This document shows positions 1-9,985 of a stretch of 64,000 nucleotides of DNA, in pieces. The position numbers were made by a program, and so were the translations under genes. Origin of the DNA: Bacillus sp. AFS073361. GTDB taxonomy: Bacteria > Bacillota > Bacilli > Bacillales > Cytobacillaceae. The notes under the pieces were generated by a model that made no database searches, was not told the origin of the DNA, and saw nothing but the letters and a program-made list of their open reading frames with translations. Positions within the stretch are counted from its first letter, which is position 1. Every line of letters starts with the position of its first letter. The DNA lies in contig NZ_NUZU01000038.1 in NCBI RefSeq assembly GCF_002567005.1, forward strand, positions 80,348 through 144,347, written 5' to 3'.

Positions 1-517
1 TCAATTTATTAAAAACATCTTTTTCATTCTGCTTAGTTGCTTTCGCCATGATCGCAGCGATTTCCCTTAGTTGTTTACCTTCAGGTATTGTAATTTTGAA
101 GCTGGCTTGTGCCAGTACTTTTCCGGTCTTGAGGCGGTTGACGATTTCAGGGACATCCATAGACGGACTTAGTTGATATTGCCCGGCCATAAACCCGCCT
201 TCATTTTTTAACTTAACATAATATTTGAATACTTTTGCACTCTTTATTATGCCATTTGATTCTAATGTTTCGGCAATACCAGTTACCGATGAACCTAACG
301 GAATATCAACCTGTTTAAACTTCTTGCTATCTGCGTCAATAGGTTTAAGCGCTGAATCTATATACAAATATCCTCCACCACTAATTAAGAGTATAAATAA
401 TAGCAATAAAATAGAAATAATCAAAACTATCTTTCTGACAACTTTTGCTTCTTTTTGATGTTCTAACATTTTTTTACGAATAACATCTTTTTTTGTATCT
501 GTATGGTTTGTTGTCAT
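1..517 (-). CDS. mltG: Endolytic murein transglycosylase MltG, N-terminal part
   Basis: First 172 codons of an MltG (YceG-like) membrane-bound lytic transglycosylase; the rest runs off the left edge. MltG cuts nascent glycan strands at the cell membrane. The start is the ATG at 515-517, preceded by AAGGGGGAG. Visible parts are a charged cytoplasmic N-terminus, one membrane helix at about residues 28-50, and then the start of the YceG fold (VDIPLGSSVTGIAETLESNG and ITIPEGKQLREIA). The catalytic Glu lies outside the window. In B. subtilis the homologue yrrL sits in the same place next to yrzB. A terminator separates it from yrzB, so it is probably transcribed on its own. Confidence 0.9.
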   Translation of the reverse strand, partial: MTTNHTDTKKDVIRKKMLEHQKEAKVVRKIVLIISILLLLFILLISGGGYLYIDSALKPIDADSKKFKQVDIPLGSSVTGIAETLESNGIIKSAKVFKYYVKLKNEGGFMAGQYQLSPSMDVPEIVNRLKTGKVLAQASFKITIPEGKQLREIAAIMAKATKQNEKDVFNKL

Positions 518-644
518 TTTACTCCCCCTTTCCTTTGACTCATTGAACTACGTACGAAAAAATAGACCATCTTAATTATTTCAGCATATAGTAAGAAGAA
601 TGTCAATTTAACAATATATTTGTCAGATTTTAAAACGAAATCCA

Positions 645-674
645 TAAAAAAAACCGACCATGGAAATGGCCGGT
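645..674 (-). terminator. Rho-independent terminator after yrzB
   Basis: On the minus strand ACCGGCCA and TGGTCGGT form an 8-bp stem with a 6-nt loop, followed by eight T residues. It lies 11 nt past the yrzB stop and ends the alaS-yrzL-ruvX-yrzB run before mltG. Confidence 0.85.
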
Positions 675-684
675 ATTTCTGTTT

Positions 685-996
685 CTATTCTTCGTCTTCT
701 TGGTCTTCGTTGAAGGTATTGAAAACTTCTTCAACCATGTCCCATTCTTCGTCTGTTTCAATTTGCATTAACGGACCATATCCGCCGTCTTCTGTTGGAA
801 TGTAGGCATAGACATGGATATCGACATCTTCTTCCTCATCATCAAAAGATCCGACTGGATAAAAGAATACATAGGATTTTTCGAATTCCTCAGAATCAAA
901 AGTAAAAAGTACTTCATGTAACTGTTCATTACCATTTTCGTCTACTAATGTAATATATTGTTCCTCTTCATGTTCGTGCTCGTGCTCGTTTACCAT
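685..996 (-). CDS. yrzB: DUF1292 / UPF0473 family protein YrzB
   Basis: A 103-residue, very acidic protein of the DUF1292 (UPF0473) family, whose function is unknown. It starts with a His/Glu-rich stretch (EHEHEHEEE), continues with the family-typical ITLVDENGNEQLHEVLFTF and ends in an acidic tail. It follows ruvX by 12 nt in the conserved yrzL-ruvX-yrzB cluster, so it is almost certainly cotranscribed with it. No membrane segments or catalytic motifs are visible. The family call rests on sequence and context; no role can be inferred. Confidence 0.9.
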   Translation of the reverse strand: MVNEHEHEHEEEQYITLVDENGNEQLHEVLFTFDSEEFEKSYVFFYPVGSFDDEEEDVDIHVYAYIPTEDGGYGPLMQIETDEEWDMVEEVFNTFNEDQEDEE

Positions 997-1008
997 TTCT
1001 TCACCTCA

Positions 1009-1425
1009 TTAATTTTTACTATCAAGATAGCCTTGCAAAATCATTACTGCTGCCATCTTATCAATAACTTTCTTCCGTTTTTTCCGACTCACATCGGCCT
1101 CAAGTAATACGCGCTCAGCTGCCATAGTTGTAAGACGCTCGTCCCAAAGAATTGTTTGAACGGCAAATTGCTTTTCAATTTCATCGGCATATTGCATACT
1201 TGCTTCTGCACGTGGTCCGATCGTCCCGTTCATATTTTTAGGCAGACCTATAACAACTTTCTCTACTTGATACTCTTTTATTAATTGACCAATTTCCTCA
1301 AAACCAAACTCATTTCTTTCTTCATTGATTTTAAGAGTGGTGAGGCCCTGAGCAGTCCAGCCGAATTCATCGCTTAACGCCACACCGACTGTCTTCGTGC
1401 CTACATCTAAACCCAATAAGCGCAT
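1009..1425 (-). CDS. ruvX: Putative pre-16S rRNA nuclease / RuvX (YqgF)
   Basis: A 138-residue protein of the YqgF/RuvX RNase H-like fold, the usual family length. Members process the 5' end of pre-16S rRNA and have been proposed to resolve Holliday junctions. The first acidic motif is [11 protein letters not shown] (Asp7), followed by [18 protein letters not shown] and an Asp near residue 122 in [10 protein letters not shown], which together form the predicted metal site. It starts 2 nt after the yrzL stop, which indicates translational coupling. Confidence 0.94.
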   Translation of the reverse strand: MRLLGLDVGTKTVGVALSDEFGWTAQGLTTLKINEERNEFGFEEIGQLIKEYQVEKVVIGLPKNMNGTIGPRAEASMQYADEIEKQFAVQTILWDERLTTMAAERVLLEADVSRKKRKKVIDKMAAVMILQGYLDSKN

Positions 1426-1427
1426 TA

Positions 1428-1694
1428 TTAACCCTCTCGCTGCTGTTTAAGATAGGATTTTACCAATTCCTCAATAATTTCATCACGTTCAAGCTTGCGA
1501 ATTATATTGCGAGCATCACGATGACGTGGAATGTAGGCAGGATCTCCTGATAATAGATAACCAACAATTTGGTTAATCGGGTTATAGCCTTTTTCCTGCA
1601 AAGCTTCATACACTTGATTAAGAACATCATTGATATCATGTTCAAATGGTTCTTCAGGAAAATTGAATCGCATCGTTTTGTCAAATGAGCTCAT
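1428..1694 (-). CDS. yrzL: IreB/UPF0297 family regulatory protein YrzL
   Basis: An 88-residue protein of the UPF0297 (IreB) family. Enterococcal IreB is a substrate of the PASTA kinase IreK and influences cephalosporin resistance; the role here is inferred only by family. I chose the ATG at 1692-1694 ([12 protein letters not shown]). The in-frame GTG three codons upstream overlaps the AGGTG ribosome binding site, while the ATG sits 6 nt beyond it. The gene lies between alaS and ruvX as in other Bacillaceae. Confidence 0.92.
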   Translation of the reverse strand: MSSFDKTMRFNFPEEPFEHDINDVLNQVYEALQEKGYNPINQIVGYLLSGDPAYIPRHRDARNIIRKLERDEIIEELVKSYLKQQREG

Positions 1695-1767
1695 TGCATG
1701 CACCTCGCTTTTTATTTGAGGAAAATTATTCTATATTAACTACATTTTACACTACTTTATTTCAATA

Positions 1768-4404
1768 TCAAATGGATTTTACCCATTCCTCAACGAATTG
1801 AAGCGCTGCATCAAGCTTTTCTGGGTCTTTCCCACCAGCTTGAGCCATGTCAGGACGACCGCCGCCGCCACCGCCGCAGCGTGTAGCAACTTCTTTGATT
1901 AACTTACCAGCATGGTAACCTTTTTCAATGAGATCCTTCGTTACCGCTGCAATTAAGTTTACCTTTCCTTCCTGTGCACTTCCCAAAACAATCACAACAG
2001 AGCCAAGCTTTTGCTTTAAATCATCCGCCATATTTCTGAGGTTGTTCATATCAGCACCTTGAACATTTGCCGTTAATACAGTCACCCCATCAATTTCTTT
2101 TGCTTTGGTTACGAGATTTCCAGCTTCAATATTTCCAAGCTTCGTTGCAAGAGATTCGTTCTCTCTGTGAAGTTGTTTGATTTCAAGCATCAAACTATCA
2201 ATTCTTGCAGCGATATCTTTAGGATTGGTTTTTAGTTTCTCAGCTGCATCCTTTAACAAACCAACCTGCTCATTTAGTGTCTTATAAGCCGATTCACCGG
2301 TTACTGCTTCAATCCTTCTTGTACCAGCACCAATTCCACCCTCAGAAACAATCTTAAATAATCCAATCACGGAGGTATTCGGTACATGGCATCCGCCGCA
2401 AAGCTCAAGACTGTAGTCTCCCACTCTTACGACACGAACAATGTCACCATATTTTTCGCCAAAAAGAGCCATCGCTCCCATTGCTTTTGCTTCAGCAATT
2501 GGTTTTAAGCTGATGTCCAGTTCGATATTTCTCCAGATCTTTTCATTGACGATTTGTTCAACCTGTTCAAGTTCTTCTGGCTTAATTTGACCGAAATGCG
2601 AAAAATCAAAGCGAAGACGATCAGGTTCTACAAGGGAACCCGCTTGATTCACGTGCTCGCCAAGTACGTCTTTTAAGGCTTGGTGTAACAAATGTGTCGC
2701 TGTATGGTTTTTAATAATTTTGACACGATTTTCGGCATCCACTTCCGCTTTCACTTTGTCATTCGTTCTTAAGGTTCCAGCTGTAACCATGACTTGATGT
2801 AAATTTTGACCATTTGGTGCTTTTTGTACGTCCTTAACAGCAACACTGCTGCCTTCACCGACAATCACACCACGGTCAGCAATTTGTCCGCCGCTCTCGG
2901 CATAGAATGGTGTCACATCTAGAATTAATTGTACTTCCTCACCACTTGTCGCACTGTCAACAAGTTCACCATTTTTAATAATCGCTGCTATAGTAGAATT
3001 TGTTTTAAGTTCATCGTAGCCAACAAATTTACTCTCAACCTTTACATCACGAAGGACTCCACCTTGAACCTGCATCGAATCAACATCTTGTCTTGCTGCA
3101 CGGGCACGTTCACGCTGCTGCTCCATTTCGACCTCGAAGCCGGAATGGTCTACCTTCATCCCCTCTTCTTCGGCATATTCCTCTGTTAATTCAACAGGGA
3201 ATCCATAGGTATCGTAAAGTCGGAAAATATCAGCACCTGTGATGGTATCACTGCCTTTTTCTTTTTCCTTCTTAATGACAGTTGCTAGAATCGCTAAGCC
3301 TTCATGAAGTGTCTCATGGAAGCGTTCTTCCTCACTCTTGATAACTTTTTGAATGAAATCTGTTTTGTCCTTTACTTCTGGATAGAAGTCATCCATAATC
3401 TCGCCAACTACTGGTACGAGTTCATACATGAATGGACGATTAATGTTGATTTGTTTGGCATACCGAACAGCTCTGCGCAGCAAGCGGCGAAGTACATAGC
3501 CACGGCCTTCGTTGGATGGCAATGCTCCATCACCGACAGCAAAAGCAACCGTCCGAATATGATCAGCAATTACTTTGAAAGCAACATCGGTTTCTTTGTT
3601 TTGACCGTACTTTTCACCAGAGATCTCTTCTGTTGCACGAATAATCGGGATAAATAAATCTGTATCAAAATTGGTAGGGACGTTTTGTACAACAGAAGCC
3701 ATACGCTCTAATCCCATCCCCGTATCAATATTTTTCTTTGGCAGCGGTGTATAAGTGCCGTCAGGATTATGATTGAATTGAGAAAATACAAGGTTCCATA
3801 CTTCCAGATAACGGTCATTTTCACCGCCTGGATAAAGCTCTGGGTCTGATGGATCATTTCCATACTCTGGACCGCGGTCATAAAAAATTTCAGTATTCGG
3901 GCCGCTTGGGCCTTCTCCAATATCCCAGAAGTTCCCTTCTAAACGAATAATACGCTCTTCTGGCAAACCAATCGTGTTTCGCCAAATGTCATATGCCTCG
4001 TTGTCTTCAGGATGGATCGTAACTGAAAGCAGTTCTGGATCCCAGCCAATCCATTTTTCAGATGTTAAGAATTCCCATGCCCATTCAATCGCTTCCACCT
4101 TAAAATATTCACCAATGGAAAAGTTTCCAAGCATCTCAAAGAATGTATGGTGTCGAGCCGTTTTCCCAACATTCTCAATGTCATTGGTTCTAATTGATTT
4201 TTGTGCATTTGTAATTCTCGGATTTTCAGGAACAACACGTCCATCAAAATATTTCTTTAAGGTTGCGACACCACTGTTAATCCATAAAAGTGATGGATCA
4301 TCATGAGGCACTAGTGATGCACTTGGCTCAATCGTGTGACCTTTTTCTTTGCTAAAAAACTCTAAAAACATGGAACGAATTTGTGAACCTGTTAAATTTT
4401 TCAT
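1768..4404 (-). CDS. alaS: Alanyl-tRNA synthetase
   Basis: An 878-residue class II synthetase that charges tRNA-Ala. Class II core motifs lie at the N-terminus ([23 protein letters not shown]). The editing domain has HTATHLLH near residue 565 and CGGCH near 668, which together bind zinc. The C-Ala domain ends in a glycine run plus RPDMAQAGG near 843. The start is the ATG at 4402-4404 behind AGGAGG; a longer in-frame reading would extend into the terminator region of the leader. Expression is controlled by the upstream T-box, and yrzL-ruvX-yrzB follow downstream. Confidence 0.97.
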   Translation of the reverse strand: MKNLTGSQIRSMFLEFFSKEKGHTIEPSASLVPHDDPSLLWINSGVATLKKYFDGRVVPENPRITNAQKSIRTNDIENVGKTARHHTFFEMLGNFSIGEYFKVEAIEWAWEFLTSEKWIGWDPELLSVTIHPEDNEAYDIWRNTIGLPEERIIRLEGNFWDIGEGPSGPNTEIFYDRGPEYGNDPSDPELYPGGENDRYLEVWNLVFSQFNHNPDGTYTPLPKKNIDTGMGLERMASVVQNVPTNFDTDLFIPIIRATEEISGEKYGQNKETDVAFKVIADHIRTVAFAVGDGALPSNEGRGYVLRRLLRRAVRYAKQININRPFMYELVPVVGEIMDDFYPEVKDKTDFIQKVIKSEEERFHETLHEGLAILATVIKKEKEKGSDTITGADIFRLYDTYGFPVELTEEYAEEEGMKVDHSGFEVEMEQQRERARAARQDVDSMQVQGGVLRDVKVESKFVGYDELKTNSTIAAIIKNGELVDSATSGEEVQLILDVTPFYAESGGQIADRGVIVGEGSSVAVKDVQKAPNGQNLHQVMVTAGTLRTNDKVKAEVDAENRVKIIKNHTATHLLHQALKDVLGEHVNQAGSLVEPDRLRFDFSHFGQIKPEELEQVEQIVNEKIWRNIELDISLKPIAEAKAMGAMALFGEKYGDIVRVVRVGDYSLELCGGCHVPNTSVIGLFKIVSEGGIGAGTRRIEAVTGESAYKTLNEQVGLLKDAAEKLKTNPKDIAARIDSLMLEIKQLHRENESLATKLGNIEAGNLVTKAKEIDGVTVLTANVQGADMNNLRNMADDLKQKLGSVVIVLGSAQEGKVNLIAAVTKDLIEKGYHAGKLIKEVATRCGGGGGGRPDMAQAGGKDPEKLDAALQFVEEWVKSI

Positions 4405-4703
4405 ATGTAGAAGACCTCCTTTTTTATAAAAAAGCATACAAAAAAGCCCTCATCCCAAAAAACAGGGACGAGAGCTTATCTCGCGGTACCACCCTGATTA
4501 TGGATACAATAAAACGTATCCATCTCTCAAAAATCCCTTAACGCAGGCATACGGCAGTGATTAGCTGCACTCCAGATTAGCTTTCTGTCGTCCTTCATCT
4601 AGAGCTTCTTTCAGCTAGGGAAGCTCCTCTCTTCTTCGCAAATGCGATACAGATGGACTACAACATACTTTATCCTTCAACATTTTCATCCAATGACTCT
4701 ATA
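4405..4703 (-). ncRNA. T-box riboswitch leader of alaS
   Basis: About 300 nt of untranslated leader between the promoter and alaS. The T-box sequence AGGGTGGTACCGCG is at 4482-4495. Downstream, 4446-4475 folds into a GC-rich terminator (GCTCTCGTCCC paired with GGGATGAGGGC) followed by a T run. The T-box base-pairs with the CCA end of uncharged tRNA to favour antitermination. A GAA-GCT at 4603-4608, about 100 nt from the transcription start, fits a specifier loop with the alanine codon GCT; that assignment is inferred from position. Confidence 0.93.
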
Positions 4704-4709
4704 ACACGA

Positions 4710-4738
4710 ATTATAGACACCCGAAAAAAGTTTGTCAA
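4710..4738 (-). promoter_or_regulatory. Sigma-A promoter of alaS
   Basis: On the minus strand TTGACA (4733-4738) and TATAAT (4710-4715), both perfect consensus hexamers, are separated by 17 nt. Transcription would start near 4703. Confidence 0.9.
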
Positions 4739-4752
4739 ATCAATCTTTCCGC

Positions 4753-5832
4753 TTAAGTGCTAGGTTCCTTTGCATTCCTTCGAATAAAATGATTTTTCGC
4801 ATGAATTATGGCTACTTTGATCACCACAAGGACCGGGACGGCCAAGATCAGTCCTAGAATCCCGCCGATTTCTCCTCCAGCTGTTAATGCAGCCATAATA
4901 ATTAAGGGGTGCATATGAAGACTTTTCCCCACAATCAAAGGGGATAAAATGTTTCCTTCAAGAAATTGAAGACCAAACACGATAACTAATGTAATCAATA
5001 CTAATTTTACGGATGATGTGGCAGCGATAATGACGGCCGGGACTGCCCCGATGATGGGCCCAAAATAGGGAATGACGTTTGTTATCCCGACTATTAAACC
5101 TAATATTAACGGATATTTTAAATGGAACAGCCAAAACAATAGGGCAGAGACACTGCCAATAATGATACATACCAGTAGTTGTCCCCTAATATAGCTGCCA
5201 AGGGATTCATCCACATCCTTCAGGAATAGCGTCCCTTTTCTCCGCCATTGTTTAGGTGTTATATACCAAATTGCCCGTTTGATCAACGGAAAATCCTTTA
5301 ACATATAAAAGGCAATAAATGGAATAATCATCATAATTAATGCTGAATTAAGAAACTTAATTAAAATATTGACAATGACCGTTAATAAGGAATCCAGTTT
5401 TTTTTCCAACGCATCAATGCCTTCATCCATTCTAGTCTGCAGACCATCTGGCCATTCCCGTGTGTGTGATTGAAGCGTAGTAATCCATCCTCTGTATTGC
5501 TCTGCTAATACTGGTGCACTTTCAGAGAGATCTTTTATTTGGTCAATGATTGCTGGAACTCCTTTATACACGCAAAAGCCGAGTCCACCAAAAAATAAGA
5601 TATAAATTAGAAAAATAGCTAATCCACGGTGGAGACCCTTTTGATGTAATTTTTCCACAATTGGATGGAGCAAGTAGGTGATAAATGCTCCAATTGCAAA
5701 GGGAAGAATAATAAGGATAACCACCCTTAAAATAGGCAGCCACACAAAGCGGATTTTTAGAAAAACATAAATGGCAATTAATAAAAGGAGTAAAAAACCG
5801 ATGCGGTAATACCACTTCATTCGAATTTCCAC
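4753..5832 (-). CDS. yrrI: AI-2E family transporter YrrI
   Basis: A 359-residue integral membrane protein of the AI-2E transporter (UPF0118, PerM) family. There are two helices at the N-terminus (about 9-55), one near 70, a soluble stretch at about 90-150, and a cluster of five or so helices to the C-terminus with the glycine-rich GLILGLIVGITNVIPYFGPI region. The start is a GTG at 5832, 9 nt after GGGAGG. Family members export small molecules or ions; the substrate cannot be told from sequence. The location upstream of alaS matches B. subtilis yrrI. Confidence 0.9.
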   Translation of the reverse strand: MEIRMKWYYRIGFLLLLLIAIYVFLKIRFVWLPILRVVILIILPFAIGAFITYLLHPIVEKLHQKGLHRGLAIFLIYILFFGGLGFCVYKGVPAIIDQIKDLSESAPVLAEQYRGWITTLQSHTREWPDGLQTRMDEGIDALEKKLDSLLTVIVNILIKFLNSALIMMIIPFIAFYMLKDFPLIKRAIWYITPKQWRRKGTLFLKDVDESLGSYIRGQLLVCIIIGSVSALLFWLFHLKYPLILGLIVGITNVIPYFGPIIGAVPAVIIAATSSVKLVLITLVIVFGLQFLEGNILSPLIVGKSLHMHPLIIMAALTAGGEIGGILGLILAVPVLVVIKVAIIHAKNHFIRRNAKEPST

Positions 5833-5891
5833 ATTATCCGAGCCTCCCTTCAGGTTAGTGTTAGAGACACTCGGTAAAAATATGCATTAAT

Positions 5892-5916
5892 AATCCCCCT
5901 CTGCTGCGAGGGGGAT
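5892..5916 (-). terminator. Hairpin after yrzQ
   Basis: AATCCCCCT and AGGGGGATT form a strong stem just past the yrzQ stop. The trailing T tract is poor (ATTAAT), so termination efficiency is uncertain. Confidence 0.5.
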
Positions 5917-5921
5917 TCGTT

Positions 5922-6056
5922 CTAAAAGATCGCTCGTTTTACTTTCTTTGTCATTCTTTTCATATTGCGGGTGGACATCATATTATTTCTTTGGGCGACA
6001 TTATAGGCTGCCATCCCCGCACCAAACGCAATCATCGTCGTCATCATTTTATTCAT
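5922..6056 (-). CDS. yrzQ: Small DUF3918-type protein YrzQ
   Basis: A 44-residue ORF starting at the ATG at 6054-6056 after GAGGTG. The sequence begins MNKMMTTMIAFGAGMAAYN and is methionine-rich, with a short hydrophobic segment at about residues 6-18 and a basic C-terminus (NMKRMTKKVKRAIF). It resembles the tiny YrzQ (DUF3918) proteins found at this locus in Bacillus. Function is unknown; it could be membrane-associated through the hydrophobic segment. Confidence 0.75.
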   Translation of the reverse strand: MNKMMTTMIAFGAGMAAYNVAQRNNMMSTRNMKRMTKKVKRAIF

Positions 6057-6138
6057 ACGTTTCACCTCTTTAATAGACGTTAAATAAGTTTCTACTCACT
6101 TTGATAACGGTCTAGCATAGCGTTTCCGCTTTTCTCTC

Positions 6139-6330
6139 TTAAAGGGTGTAACGACGCTCTTCTTCTTCAAACAAATCGTCCAAGGAACTAAGTGACCCGT
6201 CTTCTTCGACTTGATGGGTATTGATTAGGCCTTTGTTTACTGAAAGTTCAATAAAGCAATTCCAACAATAATATTGGTTAATTCCAATTTTACCGATATC
6301 CTTGCTTTGACAATTGGGACACTTTAACAT
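6139..6330 (-). CDS. yrzR: Small zinc-ribbon-like protein YrzR
   Basis: A 63-residue protein with two CxxC pairs (CPNCQSKDIGKIGINQYYC-WNC) that form a probable zinc ribbon, followed by an acidic tail. The ATG at 6328-6330 lies 7 nt after GAGGTG; a longer GTG-initiated reading would overlap that site. It begins 11 nt after the yrrD stop. The position matches B. subtilis yrzR, whose function is unknown. DNA, RNA or protein binding through the ribbon is possible but not shown. Confidence 0.82.
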   Translation of the reverse strand: MLKCPNCQSKDIGKIGINQYYCWNCFIELSVNKGLINTHQVEEDGSLSSLDDLFEEEERRYTL

Positions 6331-6341
6331 GGAAAGACACC

Positions 6342-6815
6342 TCACGTATTATTTACATCTACGATAATGGCATCCTTTCCGATTGCTAAGGGCTTCCCGG
6401 ATTGAATGACTTGTTTGCCTTCCGTAAGATCCGAAAAGAAGCCATCCGTGATTTCGTACCCTATGATTGTGCCCAATTCCTCCTGAAAATATACATCTTT
6501 TAACAAACCAAGGGATTCCCCGCTTTTTGAAAGCATCATCATCCCGTCTAATGGCTGTTGATGTGTTAGTGTATATTGGGGGTCTTTCAGCTTTACTAAA
6601 GAGGCGTTATCCTCAATCATTACCCCATCTACACCGAAGGAAGCCACTTTTTGGATATCCAAAAAAAAGGATTGTTTGAAAAAAACGCCTTTTTTTACCA
6701 ATAATCCGTCTACCCTGCCGGTGCTCGAGATACATAAATCACTTACCTCGCCAATTTTCTGACCGCTGTTTGTTTCAAAAACAGGCTGTCCTTTTAATAA
6801 AGAGAATGTCCGCAA
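6342..6815 (-). CDS. yrrD: PRC-barrel domain protein YrrD
   Basis: About 157 residues with two PRC-barrel-like halves: FSLLKGQPVFETNSGQKIGE at the N-terminus and SKSGESLGLLKDVYFQEELG in the middle. PRC-barrels occur in photosynthetic reaction centre subunit H and the ribosome maturation factor RimM, and are common in small proteins of spore-formers. I prefer the TTG at 6813-6815: an AGGAGG lies 10 nt upstream, whereas the GTG four codons earlier directly abuts that AGGAGG. Neighbours yrzR and recD2 suggest one transcription unit. No function is known. Confidence 0.85.
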   Translation of the reverse strand: MRTFSLLKGQPVFETNSGQKIGEVSDLCISSTGRVDGLLVKKGVFFKQSFFLDIQKVASFGVDGVMIEDNASLVKLKDPQYTLTHQQPLDGMMMLSKSGESLGLLKDVYFQEELGTIIGYEITDGFFSDLTEGKQVIQSGKPLAIGKDAIIVDVNNT

Positions 6816-6848
6816 AGAGTGTCCCACCTCCTGTGAACATTCATAGTG

Positions 6849-9299
6849 TTAGTCATTTGCCATGAAATCATAAGGTGAAACGTTTTCCATTCCAACCATT
6901 GGATTAGCCTGCATGAATTTTTCTTCGTAGGACAAGGCAGAACCTATTTCTTCACCTTGGTCATTATTTTGTATCGCTGTATTTGATTCATGCTTTTTAC
7001 CAACATGTGAAGCAGGTGTAATCGACTCTTGCAGCTTTTGACACAAAGTAGTTTGGCGGGAGAGTTCATCCGCTCTTTCTACGCCCATTTTAAGAGCATC
7101 GACTTCACCGCAAAGAATTAAGGATTGTTTACTTCGTGTGATGGCTGTATAGATTAAATTTCTACGTAACATCCGATAATAACTTCTTGTCACTGGCAAA
7201 ATGACAATCGGGAATTCACTGCCCTGCGATTTATGGACGGAGCAGCAATAGGCGTGGGTAATTTGAGTTAAATCTTGTCTGGTGTACTCGACTTCATTGC
7301 CTTCAAAGGAAATGTATATCATATCCTGTTTTTCGGTGTTTTCCTTCGCATAGATAATCGAGATAATTTCCCCAATATCCCCGTTAAAAACATTGCTTTC
7401 TGGTTGGTTCACCAGTTGGAGTACTTTATCACCAATCCGATATTTGACCTCACCAAAAGCAATTTCCTTTCTTTTACCATCAGGATTAGGATTAAATATT
7501 TCCTGTAATAAAACATTCAAGCGGTCAATTCCAGCCGGCCCCCTGTACATAGGCGCTAACACTTGAATATCCTTTGCGGAATAGCCTTTATTTTTCGCAT
7601 TAAAGGCGACTTTTTCAACCACTTGTGCTACCTGGGCTGTTGAACATTTAATAAACGACCGATCTGCTTGCTTCTGAGTGATATCAGCGGGCAAGTAGCC
7701 TTTTTTAATTTCATGGGCAAGTTCAATAATTGAAGAACCTTCTGCCTGTCGGTAAATATCCGTTAACCGTACGGTTGGAATCCGTTCAGATGTGAGCAAA
7801 TCTTTTAAGACCTGTCCCGGTCCGACCGATGGTAATTGATCTTCATCACCTACCATGATGACTTGGATATTTTCGGGAAGTGCCTTAAATAATTGATTCG
7901 CAAGCCATATATCGAGCATCGAGGTTTCATCTACGATGATAATTTTCCCTTCGAGCGGACTTGCATCGTCACGGTCAAATCCTTCTTGACCATTAAATCC
8001 AAGTAAACGATGGATGGTTACCGCAGGGAGGCCGGTCGATTCACTCATCCTTTTAGCGGCTCTTCCTGTCGGGGCTGCTAATAAGAACGGAAAAGGTTCG
8101 CCTTTTTTCTGGTATTCCTTAAGCTCTAAGGAACATCCATGCAGTTCTGAATAAAGTTCTACAATTCCTTTGATAACCGTGGTTTTTCCTGTCCCTGGTC
8201 CACCGGTTAGAATCAACATAGGCGACATTAACGCCGTTTGGATGGCTTCACGCTGCGAGGGTGCATATTGGACACCCAGTCGTTCCTCTAAACTTCCTAA
8301 TGAGAGAAGAAATTCAGATTCCGGAAATTGATCCTTATATTCGGTCTGTTCGAGGATACGCTGAATATTTGTTACCAGCCCTTTTTCGGCAAAATATAAG
8401 GATGGTAAGTACACGCGTTTCTCTTCACCAATTAATTTGCCCTCTTCTTGCAGCTTGATGACTTCATTTGAAATATCTATGTATTCTATTTGATCGCGCT
8501 TGTTCTCTTCTAAAAGGGCTTTTACTTGTTCTAATAAGTCCTCAGCATGGATGTAAACATGCCCCGTCTGCATGCTTTCATTTTCAAGGATGTAGAGACA
8601 GGCTGCCTTAATCCGGTCAGGGTGATTCCCCGAAATCCCTAGTTGGTACCCGAGTTCATCCGCCCGGCCAAAACCGATTCCCTCGATATCTTCAACAAGT
8701 TTATAAGGATTCTTCTGCATAATTTCAAGCGTCTGTTCTTTATAGGCTTGATAAATCCGCATCGAGATTTGAGGTCCGAAGCCATATTGATTTAAAGCGA
8801 CCATGACTTGCTCTAACCCTTGATGCTCCATTAATGTATCGTAGAGCATTTTTGCCTTTTCTGGAGGGAGTTTTGGAATGGAGTCGAGCAATGATGGCTG
8901 GTTGAGAATCTTTGAAATGGCGTCGTCTCCTAAGGTTTCAACAATGTTTTCAGCTGTCTTTTTCCCAATACCTTTAAACATCTCACCTGATAAATAGTTG
9001 ATGACCCCTTGTTTCGATTGGGGCATATCTTTGCGGAAATGATTGGTATGAAATTGCAGTCCAAACTTAGGATGATCCTTAAATTCCCCGAAAAAGATAT
9101 AGGTCTCCTGTTCATGGATTTTTGGAAAATAACCGGTGACCACAGCCTCTTTGTCCTCATAAGAATGATTGGTTTCATCGACTCTTATTCGTAAAACCGT
9201 GTAAAGGTTTTGTTCATTGTGAAAAATGGTGACAATCGGTCTTCCCTTTACAAATTTCCCCTGTTCAGCAAATAAATCCAACGTGTCTTGCTTTTCCAT
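6849..9299 (-). CDS. recD2: RecD2-type DNA helicase
   Basis: An 816-residue superfamily 1 helicase of the RecD2 (RecD-like, without RecBC) family, as in B. subtilis yrrC. An N-terminal OB-like region is followed by tandem helix-hairpin-helix motifs at about residues 100-230. The helicase core starts with Walker A GGPGTGKTT near residue 365 and includes DETSMLD, GDEDQLPSVGPG and the C-terminal SH3-type and motor region with VHKSQGSEFP near 690. RecD2 acts 5'-to-3' in DNA repair and replication fork maintenance. The start ATG follows GAAGGGAGGGAG. Confidence 0.95.
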   Translation of the reverse strand: MEKQDTLDLFAEQGKFVKGRPIVTIFHNEQNLYTVLRIRVDETNHSYEDKEAVVTGYFPKIHEQETYIFFGEFKDHPKFGLQFHTNHFRKDMPQSKQGVINYLSGEMFKGIGKKTAENIVETLGDDAISKILNQPSLLDSIPKLPPEKAKMLYDTLMEHQGLEQVMVALNQYGFGPQISMRIYQAYKEQTLEIMQKNPYKLVEDIEGIGFGRADELGYQLGISGNHPDRIKAACLYILENESMQTGHVYIHAEDLLEQVKALLEENKRDQIEYIDISNEVIKLQEEGKLIGEEKRVYLPSLYFAEKGLVTNIQRILEQTEYKDQFPESEFLLSLGSLEERLGVQYAPSQREAIQTALMSPMLILTGGPGTGKTTVIKGIVELYSELHGCSLELKEYQKKGEPFPFLLAAPTGRAAKRMSESTGLPAVTIHRLLGFNGQEGFDRDDASPLEGKIIIVDETSMLDIWLANQLFKALPENIQVIMVGDEDQLPSVGPGQVLKDLLTSERIPTVRLTDIYRQAEGSSIIELAHEIKKGYLPADITQKQADRSFIKCSTAQVAQVVEKVAFNAKNKGYSAKDIQVLAPMYRGPAGIDRLNVLLQEIFNPNPDGKRKEIAFGEVKYRIGDKVLQLVNQPESNVFNGDIGEIISIIYAKENTEKQDMIYISFEGNEVEYTRQDLTQITHAYCCSVHKSQGSEFPIVILPVTRSYYRMLRRNLIYTAITRSKQSLILCGEVDALKMGVERADELSRQTTLCQKLQESITPASHVGKKHESNTAIQNNDQGEEIGSALSYEEKFMQANPMVGMENVSPYDFMAND

Positions 9300-9331
9300 T
9301 TAGCTCCCTCCCTTCTATAAAATAATGAGTA

Positions 9332-9985
9332 TTATTGATTGTTTTCTATTAATTTTTTCGCATGACCAGCGAGCAGATGGTCGGGTTGAATGTCAAGTGC
9401 TTTGTTTAACATTTCTAATGCTTTGCCTGGATTGTCTTGAAATGCGTAGGAAACACCTAAATTATAAAAGGCATCGGAATGAGTTGGATCCAATTCGATA
9501 CATTTTTCAAATTGAATGACAGCTTCAGCGATGAATTCTAGTTGTGCAAGGCATAATCCGTATTGAAAACGAGCTTCCGCATCAGTTTCATTTAACTCCA
9601 CACTTCTTTGTAGATAAGGGAGAGCAAATTTCCCTTGATCTAATTGAACAAGCGTCAGCCCTAACATGAAATAATTATCACTGGATTGCAGACCCTTTTT
9701 CATTGCAGTCTCAAACATATTCTTAGCTTCGTGTAATAGGTCCTTGCTAAATAACAAAGCCCCAATACTATAATAAGCAGCCGCAGCGTTATCATCTATT
9801 TCAATGGCTTTTTGATAAAAATTAAGAGCCTTTTCGTCGTCCCCAACTGCAGAAAGTACATTTCCGAAATTTATATAGGCAACTGGGTCGTTTGGGTTTT
9901 CTTGAATGGCTTCATTAAAGGCCTTTGCCGCCTCTTCCAGATTGCCATCCTGCATGTATTGTACACCTAATTGGTTTTTATCCAT
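9332..9985 (-). CDS. yrrB: Tetratricopeptide repeat protein YrrB
   Basis: A 217-residue protein built almost entirely of TPR units of 34 residues (about six; for example NDPVAYINFGNVLSAVGDDE). No signal peptide or catalytic domain is seen, so a soluble scaffold role is likely; the B. subtilis homologue yrrB sits in the same mnmA-recD2 interval. The ATG at 9983-9985 is preferred over an upstream GTG because GGAGTG lies at suitable spacing. A terminator after mnmA precedes the gene, so it may have its own promoter in the repeat-bearing gap. Confidence 0.92.
   Translation of the reverse strand: MDKNQLGVQYMQDGNLEEAAKAFNEAIQENPNDPVAYINFGNVLSAVGDDEKALNFYQKAIEIDDNAAAAYYSIGALLFSKDLLHEAKNMFETAMKKGLQSSDNYFMLGLTLVQLDQGKFALPYLQRSVELNETDAEARFQYGLCLAQLEFIAEAVIQFEKCIELDPTHSDAFYNLGVSYAFQDNPGKALEMLNKALDIQPDHLLAGHAKKLIENNQ

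Noticed and set aside
2929..3657. Plus-strand open frames over alaS
   Set aside because: Antisense shadows of a fully supported synthetase gene, with no ribosome binding sites or recognisable protein content.
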